In this document: piece after piece, positions 1-5,140 of the stretch
Numbering within the stretch: the stretch's first letter is position 1
Layout: each line of letters opens with the position of its first letter
From: Desulfuromonas sp.
Lineage (GTDB): Bacteria > Desulfobacterota > Desulfuromonadia > Desulfuromonadales > Trichloromonadaceae
Length of the DNA stretch: 5,140 bases
Assembly: GCA_030145265.1 (NCBI GenBank)
Contig: JAQYWA010000175.1
Coordinates: 1-5,140, forward strand
Direction of reading: 5' to 3'
The notes under the pieces: model-generated
The model's database searches: none
Told to the model about the DNA's origin: nothing
The model's input: only the letters and a program-made list of their open reading frames with translations
Made by a program: the position numbers and the translations under genes

Positions 1-611
1 ACTCGTTCCTGCGGCATATCCCCAACCTGACCTTCATGGTGCCGCGAGACGAAATTGAGCTTCAGCGTGCCGTACATACGTCGCTGACGGTCGATGGCCC
101 CTTTGTCTACCGGTATCCCCGGGGCAACGGGCTGGGGCTGGAGCGTCCGGAAAAAATCCTGCCGGTTCCTGTCGGAAAGGGCGAGAAGCTGCGTGACGGC
201 AAGGACGGTTCGATCATTGCCATCGGAGTGGGAGTCGCTACCGCAATGCAGGCGGCCGAGTCTCTTGAACAAGAAGGGATTTCGCTGGCGGTCGTCGATG
301 CCCGTTTCGTCAAGCCGCTTGATCGCGATCTGATTGTCGATGAAGCCTGCCGCACCGGGCTGCTAGTGACTGTGGAAGAAAATGCCCTGCAAGGGGGATT
401 CGGCTCTGCCGTACTGGAACTTTTGGCGGACGAGGACGTTGCCGTAAGGACGCTTCGTTTCGGGGTGCCGGATGCCTTTATCGAGCAAGGGACCCAGGCC
501 CAGCTGCGGCAGCGGATCGGCCTCGATAGTGACGGCTTGGTTCGGAGGATTCGTGAATTTATCACGGAAGTCGAGCCCCATGGCCTTCCCGTTTCCGGGG
601 CTGCCGTATAA
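1..611 (+). CDS. dxs: 1-deoxy-D-xylulose-5-phosphate synthase, C-terminal part (5' truncated by window edge)
   Basis: DXS is a cytoplasmic thiamine-diphosphate enzyme that condenses pyruvate with glyceraldehyde 3-phosphate to make DXP, the entry step of the MEP isoprenoid pathway. About 202 residues are visible, reading in frame from base 3; the family is usually about 620-640 residues, so the N-terminal two thirds, including the cofactor-binding region, lies off the left edge. Seen here are the end of the pyrimidine-binding domain, with the family motif RYPRG at 111-125, and the whole transketolase C-terminal domain. The latter carries a VVDARFVKPLD stretch, VTVEEN at 366-383 followed by GGFGSAVLELL, and a GVPDAFIEQGT stretch typical of DXS rather than of transketolase or pyruvate dehydrogenase E1 beta. 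The internal ATG at 36 is not the start, because the homologous sequence continues upstream of it. It ends in TAA, 57 nt before the HDOD gene, with no terminator between, so cotranscription is likely. Confidence 0.96.
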   Translation, partial: SFLRHIPNLTFMVPRDEIELQRAVHTSLTVDGPFVYRYPRGNGLGLERPEKILPVPVGKGEKLRDGKDGSIIAIGVGVATAMQAAESLEQEGISLAVVDARFVKPLDRDLIVDEACRTGLLVTVEENALQGGFGSAVLELLADEDVAVRTLRFGVPDAFIEQGTQAQLRQRIGLDSDGLVRRIREFITEVEPHGLPVSGAAV

Positions 612-650
612 CTCATATTTCATATATGGTATTGACTGCAGTTTTATCTT

Positions 651-657
651 GAGAGGA
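651..657 (+). promoter_or_regulatory. Ribosome binding site of the HDOD gene
   Basis: GAGAGGA lies 11 nt before the ATG at 669 and is the best Shine-Dalgarno match in the 57-nt gap after dxs. The GGGACGG stretch at 661-667 sits too close to the ATG to serve. This supports the ATG at 669 as the start. Confidence 0.6.
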
Positions 658-668
658 CACGGGACGGT

Positions 669-1547
669 ATGGCAGAAGCTGGTGACAACAACCTGAACGA
701 GGAGTTGCAGCGACGCCTTTTTCGGCTGCAGGAGATAGCCCCACCCTCGGCAATGGCCCGTGAAATACTTGACGTGGTCATCGACGAGCAGGCCGATCTC
801 GAACATGTCGCCGCCACCATCGAAAAATACCCGGAACTTGCCGCCCGAATTTTGCGTTGTGCCAATTCGGCTTATTACGGGCAGCGGGGCAATATCTATT
901 CTGTTGCCGAAGCCATTATCCGGGTTCTCGGTTTGTCGATAACCAAGGCCTTGGTTCTTTCACTGGCCCTCAAAAGTTCCTTCCGTACCCGAAACTGCCC
1001 CGGATTCAAAGCAGAACGTTACTGGTTTTTTTCGGTTCTGACGGCCAGTCTGGCCCGCAGCCTGGCGCCACTGATGCAGGCCGAGCAACATCCGGACCTG
1101 GGGGCGGCTTACACTGCCGGACTGCTGCACAATATCGGGTTGCTGGCTCTGGTTGATCTCTTTCCGCAGCAGATGACCACGGTGTTTGCCGAGCCTGATG
1201 GCGACGCCGAGCAAGCGCTGATGCGATCCTTGCTTGGGATGGACGCCCAGCAGGCCGGTGCCGTGCTCTGCCGGTGCTGGGGGTTGCCGGAGCCGTTGGT
1301 TCAGGCCATCGCCTATTGCCGTGATTCCGAGCACCCGGGAGATGATAATCCACTCCTCTCGTTGTTGAAAGTTAGCGTCGTTGTTGCCGACAGGCTGTTT
1401 CAAGGGGACGGGGTTCTGGATCTGCACGACGAACTGCACGGAGGGCAACTTGATCCCACAGATGTAGAGGCGGCGGTAGCTCAGATTGCGGAGCGGATCG
1501 AAGACTTGCGCGGGATGGCGCAATTGCTTGCCGGAGGTTGTGATTAA
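669..1547 (+). CDS. HDOD domain-containing protein (probable non-catalytic signalling protein)
   Basis: The 292-residue soluble protein is an almost bare HDOD domain (about residues 14-245) with a short tail and no membrane segment or signal peptide. HDOD domains are HD-related helical domains thought to act as protein-interaction or regulatory modules, often next to c-di-GMP or chemosensory genes. Family signatures seen are the early LQEIAPPSAMAREIL segment, the ILRCANSAYYG segment at 61-71, a VAEAIIRVLGLSITKALVLS helix pair at 79-98, and AGLLHNIGLLAL at 150-161. The HD doublet is His154-Asn155, and the later positions where relatives carry histidines read Gln194 (DAQQAG) and Tyr-Cys (AIAYC, 213-217). 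Metal-dependent phosphodiesterase activity is therefore unlikely. The gene follows dxs and precedes a diguanylate cyclase by 3 nt. A role in controlling that cyclase is inferred from position only; the actual partner is unknown. Confidence 0.93.
   Translation: MAEAGDNNLNEELQRRLFRLQEIAPPSAMAREILDVVIDEQADLEHVAATIEKYPELAARILRCANSAYYGQRGNIYSVAEAIIRVLGLSITKALVLSLALKSSFRTRNCPGFKAERYWFFSVLTASLARSLAPLMQAEQHPDLGAAYTAGLLHNIGLLALVDLFPQQMTTVFAEPDGDAEQALMRSLLGMDAQQAGAVLCRCWGLPEPLVQAIAYCRDSEHPGDDNPLLSLLKVSVVVADRLFQGDGVLDLHDELHGGQLDPTDVEAAVAQIAERIEDLRGMAQLLAGGCD
1533..1537 (+). promoter_or_regulatory. Ribosome binding site of the GGDEF gene, inside the HDOD coding region
   Basis: GGAGG lies 13 nt before the ATG at 1551, within the last codons of the HDOD gene. 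The spacing is somewhat long but it is the only good match. With just 3 nt between stop and start, translation of the two genes is probably coupled. Confidence 0.6.
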
Positions 1548-1550
1548 TCC

Positions 1551-2747
1551 ATGAAGAAAGAACCTCTCAATAAATCTCTGCAAGAGATGACAGCGGTTTT
1601 TGATGAAATGCTGACCTCCCTTTCCACTCTGCACAGCCTGGGATCGCTGGAACTGAGATTTTCTGGAGAGCAGAAGCTGATTCGGGAAGCCTTGTCCGCG
1701 CTGGTTGAAAACTATGGGGTTGAGCGGTGCTCGCTGTTTTTGTCACAGAATGAACAGCTTCGCCCGGTCGCTGTCGCCGCGTGGGAAAAAGGGGAGGTCT
1801 CTTGTTGCTCTGTCTGTGACGACTCCGGCTGCGCCGAAGTTACCTCGGTCGAATCTGCCGTTATGGACCGGGCCCTGAAGCAGGTACGCGTCCAGTCCTA
1901 CGAGGATTGTCTGAACGATCCCGACCTGCAGGCTTTGGCCGAATTGTCCGACGCGCGGGCAATCCCCCGCAGCATTCTTTGCGCACCGGTCATGGTCAGT
2001 GGCGAACCTGCCGGCGTGCTCTCCCTGGCCCATCCAGAGCCAGATGCATTCGGAGCTTGGCAACAGCGATTTATTCCGCTCTTTTCTCTGTTTCTTGGGC
2101 AGACCCTGACCTCCAGTCGTCTGTTGCACAGCCTTGAAGCCGAGGTTAAAGAACGGACAAAACGCCTGGAACAGGTTCTCCAGGAGACCCGTCAACTCAA
2201 GCAACATTATCAGAACCTTTCCCTGGTTGACTCACTCACCGGCCTTTATAATCGGCGCTTTTTCTTTTCGGAAGGGAATATGGTGTTAGCACGAGCCGTG
2301 CGTTATCACCATATGGCAGCATTCATGATCCTTGATCTCGATGGGTTCAAGCGGATTAATGACGTTTACGGTCACGCTGTCGGTGACATGGTCCTCACGG
2401 ATGTTGCCAAGGCCCTGCGCTGCCAGTTGCGCGATTCCGACATACTGGCCAGAATTGGTGGCGAGGAATTTGCGTTGATCCTTCCGGAGACCGGCGTGGT
2501 TGCTGCCGGCGAGCTTGGGGAGAGACTGCTGAAGGCTATCCGCAATTTGTGCTGGATGGTCGATGGCAGCGAATTGCGGACGACCATCAGTGGCGGCGCT
2601 GCGGCGTTGTCTTTGGACGAAGAGAGTACCGACTGGGCGAAGTATGCCCATGAAGACCTGCTTGAGATGCTTTTTTCCACCGCCGATCGGGCCATGTATA
2701 GCGCCAAAGAGAAAGGTGGAGATATGTTTATGAGCAGTTGCTTGTAA
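1551..2747 (+). CDS. GAF-GGDEF diguanylate cyclase
   Basis: This 398-residue soluble protein should convert two GTP to cyclic di-GMP. The order is an N-terminal helix (1-38), a GAF-type sensor domain (about 40-187, with GVERCSLFL and SILCAPVMVSGEPAGVLSL), a charged coiled coil (about 193-222) of the kind that passes signals to cyclases, and a GGDEF domain (223-396). The GGDEF domain has DSLTGLYNRR (227-236), LDLDGFKRIND (261-271, with metal-binding Asp262), GHAVGD (274-279), an intact GGEEF (303-307) and the closing ADRAMYSAKEKG. An RDSD motif at 294-297 sits five residues before GGEEF, the position of the RxxD inhibitory site, so product feedback inhibition is expected. The GAF domain holds a cysteine group, C85, C86, C89 and C94, that could bind a metal or sense redox state (inference). 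It follows the HDOD gene by 3 nt and is followed by an intrinsic terminator. The domain call is certain; the signal sensed is not known. Confidence 0.97.
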   Translation: MKKEPLNKSLQEMTAVFDEMLTSLSTLHSLGSLELRFSGEQKLIREALSALVENYGVERCSLFLSQNEQLRPVAVAAWEKGEVSCCSVCDDSGCAEVTSVESAVMDRALKQVRVQSYEDCLNDPDLQALAELSDARAIPRSILCAPVMVSGEPAGVLSLAHPEPDAFGAWQQRFIPLFSLFLGQTLTSSRLLHSLEAEVKERTKRLEQVLQETRQLKQHYQNLSLVDSLTGLYNRRFFFSEGNMVLARAVRYHHMAAFMILDLDGFKRINDVYGHAVGDMVLTDVAKALRCQLRDSDILARIGGEEFALILPETGVVAAGELGERLLKAIRNLCWMVDGSELRTTISGGAAALSLDEESTDWAKYAHEDLLEMLFSTADRAMYSAKEKGGDMFMSSCL

Positions 2748-2750
2748 CGA

Positions 2751-2779
2751 TTGTGTGATAATATTCATTATGGTATGCT
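2751..2779 (+). promoter_or_regulatory. Candidate sigma-70 type promoter upstream of the kinase-like gene
   Basis: TTGTGT (2751-2756) and TATGCT (2774-2779) are separated by 17 nt, four matches each to the -35 and -10 consensus. A short inverted repeat, ATAAT / ATTAT at 2758-2762 and 2767-2771, lies in the spacer and could be an operator. It starts 4 nt after the GGDEF stop. Transcription from here would meet the terminator at 2815-2849 before reaching the kinase-like gene, so either the promoter is false or the leader is attenuated. No better promoter was found between that terminator and the gene. Confidence 0.3.
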
Positions 2780-2814
2780 TCGGCTCCGCGTGTGGGGGGG
2801 TGGGCGCGATAAAT

Positions 2815-2849
2815 ACGGCGGCGGTTTTATTAACCTGTCGCCGTTTTTT
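2815..2849 (+). terminator. Intrinsic terminator after the dxs-HDOD-GGDEF group
   Basis: ACGGCG at 2815-2820 pairs with CGCCGT at 2839-2844. Inside it GGTT (2823-2826) pairs with AACC (2832-2835) around a TTATT loop. The outer arm runs straight into six T residues (2844-2849). It lies 68 nt after the GGDEF stop and 77 nt before the kinase-like start, so it either ends the upstream operon or sits in the leader of the next gene. Confidence 0.8.
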
Positions 2850-2915
2850 GTAGACCGTCGCCCTATTAGTCGGCCCACTGCGGTACGGTGAACTGTCGAC
2901 TTTCCTGAATTTTGC

Positions 2916-2920
2916 GAGGT
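2916..2920 (+). promoter_or_regulatory. Ribosome binding site deciding a GTG start for the kinase-like gene
   Basis: GAGGT lies 6 nt before the GTG at 2927. It falls downstream of the TTG at 2912, so that TTG cannot be its start. Starting at GTG gives an N-terminus MKILSLN, matching the usual MKxLxxN beginning of acetate kinases, and puts conserved residues at the numbers used for the Methanosarcina thermophila enzyme. Confidence 0.75.
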
Positions 2921-2926
2921 GCCATA

Positions 2927-4207
2927 GTGAAAATACTGTCCCTTAACTGCTGGAGCCAGTCGGTCAACTACCATCTGTTCGACTGGCGGAACAAGGAAAT
3001 CCTTGCCAAGGGCACGGTTGACCGGGTTGTGGTCGGCGATGCCATAGTTAATCATCAGGTAACCGGTCGCGGCGGCTGGCGGATTCCGGTCGATTGCCCT
3101 GATCATTTCAGTGCCATCGAAGTTATTTTGGGAATGTTGGTTTCGCCCGACTGGGGGGTACTAGACAGTCTGGATGAAATACGCGCGATCGGGCATCGGG
3201 TCGCTCATGGCGGTGAAAAGTTCACCCGTTCGGTCCTGATTGACGATGATGTGGTCGCGGCAATTCGCGAGGTCGAACATCTCGCTCCACTTCACAACGT
3301 ACCCAACCTGGCCGGTATCGATGCCAGCCGGATCCTGCTTCCGAGGATTCCTCAGGCGGCCATTTTTGACACGGCATTTCATCAAAGCATGAGCAAACCC
3401 GCGTACATTTATCCGCTGCCCTACGAGTGGTATGAGCGCTACGGTGTCAGGCGCTACGGTTTTCATGGGGCGTCCCACCTGTTCATGGCCAAACGGGGAG
3501 CGGTACTGTTGGGCAAGGCGCCTGCGCAGACCAACCTGATCACCGCCCACTTGGGCAGCGGGGTTTCCCTGTGTGCGATCCGTGACGGTCTGTCGGTTGA
3601 TACCAGCATGGGGATGACGCCTCTCGAGGGACCGATCATGGGTACCCGGTGCGGCGATATCGATGCGGGGATATCGCCGTTCATCATGCAGTCGGAGCAT
3701 TTTTCTTCCAGAGACTATATGGCCATGCTCAATCAGAAAAGCGGGTTTTTCGGGATTACCGGAGGGCTGAGCGACCGGCAGCAGATTCAGGAGCATGCGG
3801 CGGCCGGCAACGATCAGTGTCAGTTGGCCCTGGATATGGAAGGGTACCGGCTTAAAAAGTATATCGGCGCCTACTGTGCGGCAATCGGCCGTTTGGATGC
3901 GCTGATTTTCTCGACCAATTACAGCCAGATGGGCTGGACGGTTCGAGAAAAGGCACTATCAGGGTTGGATTTTATGGGGATAACGCTGGATCGGGAAAAA
4001 AACCTGCGGGCCGACAAGGAGGAGGGGGAGATGCTTATCTCTTCGGAAAACTCAAAGGTTCGGGTCTATACGATGCCTGTTTCCGACGGCTTGGTCTTCG
4101 CTGAGGACGTGGTTGCTCTGATTGCCGGCACCTGCCGCGATCATATGCATCACGATTATTCCTTTGCCCGGCCTGATTTCGTCATGCCCTGGAAAGAGCG
4201 GGACTGA
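2927..4207 (+). CDS. Divergent acetate kinase family protein (AckA-like) with altered ATP-binding loops
   Basis: The protein is 426 residues from a GTG start; typical acetate kinases are about 400. Acetate kinase interconverts acetate plus ATP with acetyl phosphate plus ADP in the cytoplasm. The family is clear: GHRVAHGGEKF (89-99, Arg91), LAPLHN (119-124, His123), FDTAFHQ (147-153, Asp148), YGFHGASH (177-184, His180), AHLGSG (207-212, His208), MGTRCGDID (238-246, Arg241) and LKKYIGAY (309-316). These line up number for number with the acetate-side and transition-state residues of the M. thermophila enzyme. Many nucleotide or phosphate contacts differ: Trp9 for Gly, Asn14 for Lys, Ser211 for Asn, Arg284-Gln285 where Phe-Arg is usual, and TNYSQM (330-335) where most members read AGIGEN. 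The late NEE motif reads SDG (386-388). Ala93 replaces the pocket Val93. The frame is intact and flanks remain conserved, so this is not decay by frameshift. ATP-dependent acetate kinase activity is doubtful; another donor, another acyl substrate or a regulatory role is possible. It lies downstream of a terminator and convergent with the DUF4388 gene. Confidence 0.92.
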   Translation: MKILSLNCWSQSVNYHLFDWRNKEILAKGTVDRVVVGDAIVNHQVTGRGGWRIPVDCPDHFSAIEVILGMLVSPDWGVLDSLDEIRAIGHRVAHGGEKFTRSVLIDDDVVAAIREVEHLAPLHNVPNLAGIDASRILLPRIPQAAIFDTAFHQSMSKPAYIYPLPYEWYERYGVRRYGFHGASHLFMAKRGAVLLGKAPAQTNLITAHLGSGVSLCAIRDGLSVDTSMGMTPLEGPIMGTRCGDIDAGISPFIMQSEHFSSRDYMAMLNQKSGFFGITGGLSDRQQIQEHAAAGNDQCQLALDMEGYRLKKYIGAYCAAIGRLDALIFSTNYSQMGWTVREKALSGLDFMGITLDREKNLRADKEEGEMLISSENSKVRVYTMPVSDGLVFAEDVVALIAGTCRDHMHHDYSFARPDFVMPWKERD

Positions 4208-4237
4208 ATAAAACCCAGCCTGAGCTTGCTCAGGCTG
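4207..4237 (-). terminator. Intrinsic terminator of the DUF4388 gene, between convergent genes
   Basis: A perfect inverted repeat at 4216-4237 (CAGCCTGAGC / GCTCAGGCTG, two unpaired central bases, or nine pairs with a CTTG loop) is followed on the minus strand by GG and then TTTTATT (4213-4207). The stop codon of the minus-strand gene (4230-4232) lies inside the hairpin. On the plus strand the downstream sequence is only weakly T-rich, so any termination of the kinase-like gene here would be less efficient. Confidence 0.8.
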
Positions 4238-5140
4238 TTGTGGAGCTTTTCTGTACGGGGCTGATAACCCGCGCCTTGGCCATCAGGAAGAGAAACTTGA
4301 AGACTTCAAGTTCCAGCATGCTGGCCTTGTTACAGATTCCCTGAACTGTACGTTTGCCATCGATCAGCGACAGGATCAATTCCTGATGGCTGGTCATGCG
4401 GGCGTTATTCAGTTTTTTGCGGCTGCTTTCCTTGTATTCCATCACCGTATCCAGCGACGGAATTATCTTGCGCAATTCCCGCCACTCCCCCGCCTGATGG
4501 GCCGCTTCTTTGAGCAGTTCATCGATGCTTATCGCCAGGTCTTCGTCGGCCGGAATCGGGCATTTTTCTGTAAAATACTCAAAACTGCCGCGGGGAAAGA
4601 GAATCAGGGAAAAGATGATCTCCGTGGCCTGGGCACTGAGTGTTTTTTTCAACTCATCGTAACTCAGTTCGCAGGTTTCTAGCAGAACCTCACCGATACG
4701 TCGTGAAGGTTGGCGGGAGCAGATCTCCATAGCATGGTCGCGCTCCTGCTCGGAAATGAGCCCCTGGCGGATCAGGAGGTAGCCGAGCTTATTCATAAGA
4801 AAGCCGGATTTGGCCTGCTTGGCGCGGTTGACGGATGAAGCCGCGGCGATTTTCCCTTTGCGGAAGTAGATGCGTTTTTCATCCAGCTGCGTTTGCACCA
4901 CCAGGGTTCCGGCTTTTCTTTGCCCGGAAACCAGCTTCAAGAGGGCGGGAACCTGTGAAGGGCCCAGTTCGCCCTTCATTCGCAGCGATGTTGTTTTCCC
5001 TGATCGGCGAGCCGAACGGGGAGAAGGGGAGGCTGTTTCCGGTGGCCCTTCAGCTAGCCCGTCGGTCGTAGCCGTGTTAAAGAACAACTGATAATCGGGA
5101 GCCTGGGACTGCGGTATGGTTTCTTTGTCATCAAGGGAAA
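4230..5140 (-). CDS. DUF4388 (PATAN-like) domain protein, N-terminus beyond the right edge
   Basis: The minus-strand frame is open from the right edge to a TGA at 4230-4232, giving about 302 visible residues. The DUF4388 domain begins at the MKGELGPSQVPALLKLVS segment (ATG at 4979-4977) and continues through RKAGTLVV, then KRIYFRKGKIAAA, the family's usual pattern. Two related helical motifs follow, LGYLLIRQGLIS and IGEVLLETCELS, resembling the repeats of type II secretion/pilus ATPase N-terminal (MshEN-like) domains, then an IIFSLILFPRGSFEYF strand pair. The tail, with LILSLIDGKRTVQGIC, looks like a winged-helix-type segment. Before the domain lie at least 50 low-complexity residues rich in Pro, Ser, Thr and Ala, as in a linker after another domain. 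In-frame starts exist (TTG at 5087, the ATG at 4979), but neither has a good ribosome binding site, so the gene probably starts outside the window. DUF4388 proteins are often regulatory, sometimes fused to receiver domains; the function here is unknown. No membrane segment is seen. Confidence 0.87.
   Translation of the reverse strand, partial: SLDDKETIPQSQAPDYQLFFNTATTDGLAEGPPETASPSPRSARRSGKTTSLRMKGELGPSQVPALLKLVSGQRKAGTLVVQTQLDEKRIYFRKGKIAAASSVNRAKQAKSGFLMNKLGYLLIRQGLISEQERDHAMEICSRQPSRRIGEVLLETCELSYDELKKTLSAQATEIIFSLILFPRGSFEYFTEKCPIPADEDLAISIDELLKEAAHQAGEWRELRKIIPSLDTVMEYKESSRKKLNNARMTSHQELILSLIDGKRTVQGICNKASMLELEVFKFLFLMAKARVISPVQKSSTTA

Noticed and set aside
632..637. TTGACT as a -35 box for a promoter between dxs and the HDOD gene
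   Set aside because: No -10-like sequence occurs 16-18 nt downstream; that position is occupied by the ribosome binding site region.
960..1634. Minus-strand open frame of 224 codons opposite the HDOD gene
   Set aside because: It runs antisense through the well-supported HDOD gene and into the GGDEF gene, and its translation shows no recognisable domain.
2286..2768. Minus-strand open frame of 160 codons opposite the GGDEF domain
   Set aside because: It is a shadow of the GGDEF coding sequence with no recognisable motif.
2757..2772. Fur box overlapping the promoter-like site
   Set aside because: GATAAT and ATTATG half-sites are present, but the 4-nt spacing does not fit the usual hexamer arrangement; only a short inverted repeat is claimed.
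2912..2926. TTG at 2912 as the start of the kinase-like gene
   Set aside because: The Shine-Dalgarno GAGGT lies downstream of it, and the GTG at 2927 gives the family's normal N-terminus.
2748..2926. c-di-GMP (GEMM) riboswitch in the leader of the kinase-like gene
   Set aside because: Considered because a cyclase gene is adjacent, but the conserved GCAAACC-type core and GNRA tetraloop-receptor elements are not present.
3161..3796. Minus-strand open frame of 211 codons opposite the kinase-like gene
   Set aside because: The plus strand here encodes conserved acetate kinase motifs; the antisense frame resembles no family and is explained by GC-rich codon bias.
4230..5087. TTG at 5087 as the true start of the DUF4388 gene
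   Set aside because: No convincing RBS precedes it and the frame stays open to the window edge, so it is treated as 5' partial.
1..5140. Mobile element, CRISPR array, tRNA or rRNA
   Set aside because: No transposase, terminal inverted repeats, regularly spaced repeats or RNA gene signatures were seen; almost the whole window is accounted for by five genes.

Overview
The window looks like ordinary chromosome from a Gram-negative, moderately GC-rich bacterium. The best inference is a deltaproteobacterium of the Desulfuromonadales/Geobacterales type. That rests on the mix of an isoprenoid gene, an HDOD protein, a GAF-GGDEF cyclase and a DUF4388 (PATAN-like) protein in about 5 kb. No rRNA or marker gene is present to confirm it.

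Layout. (1) 1-611, plus strand: the last third of dxs (1-deoxy-D-xylulose-5-phosphate synthase), cut by the left edge. (2) 669-1547, plus: a stand-alone HDOD-domain protein whose HD-type metal residues are degenerate. (3) 1551-2747, plus: a GAF-coiled coil-GGDEF diguanylate cyclase with intact active and inhibitory sites, 3 nt after the HDOD stop and with its ribosome binding site inside the HDOD gene. Genes 1-3 probably form one transcription unit, closed by an intrinsic terminator at 2815-2849. (4) 2927-4207, plus: an acetate kinase family protein with a clear fold signature but heavily altered phosphate and adenosine loops. (5) 4230-5140, minus: a DUF4388 protein convergent with gene 4, open through the right edge, so its N-terminus is missing. 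A hairpin in the 22-nt gap between the two stop codons, overlapping the end of gene 5, serves as its terminator.

How the genes fit together. dxs makes the first dedicated intermediate of the MEP isoprenoid pathway. The HDOD and GGDEF genes form a tightly spaced signalling pair, likely a c-di-GMP producing module, riding behind a housekeeping gene. DUF4388 proteins are also often regulatory in this group. The kinase-like gene is the most unusual item. Residues that hold acetate and the transition state in characterised acetate kinases are kept, while the loop that holds ATP (GIGEN) is replaced by NYSQM, and G9 and K14 of the N-terminal loop are lost. It may use another phosphoryl donor such as pyrophosphate, act on another acyl substrate, or be a regulatory pseudoenzyme. 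No CRISPR array, mobile element, tRNA or rRNA was seen, and no wholly new multi-gene system is evident.
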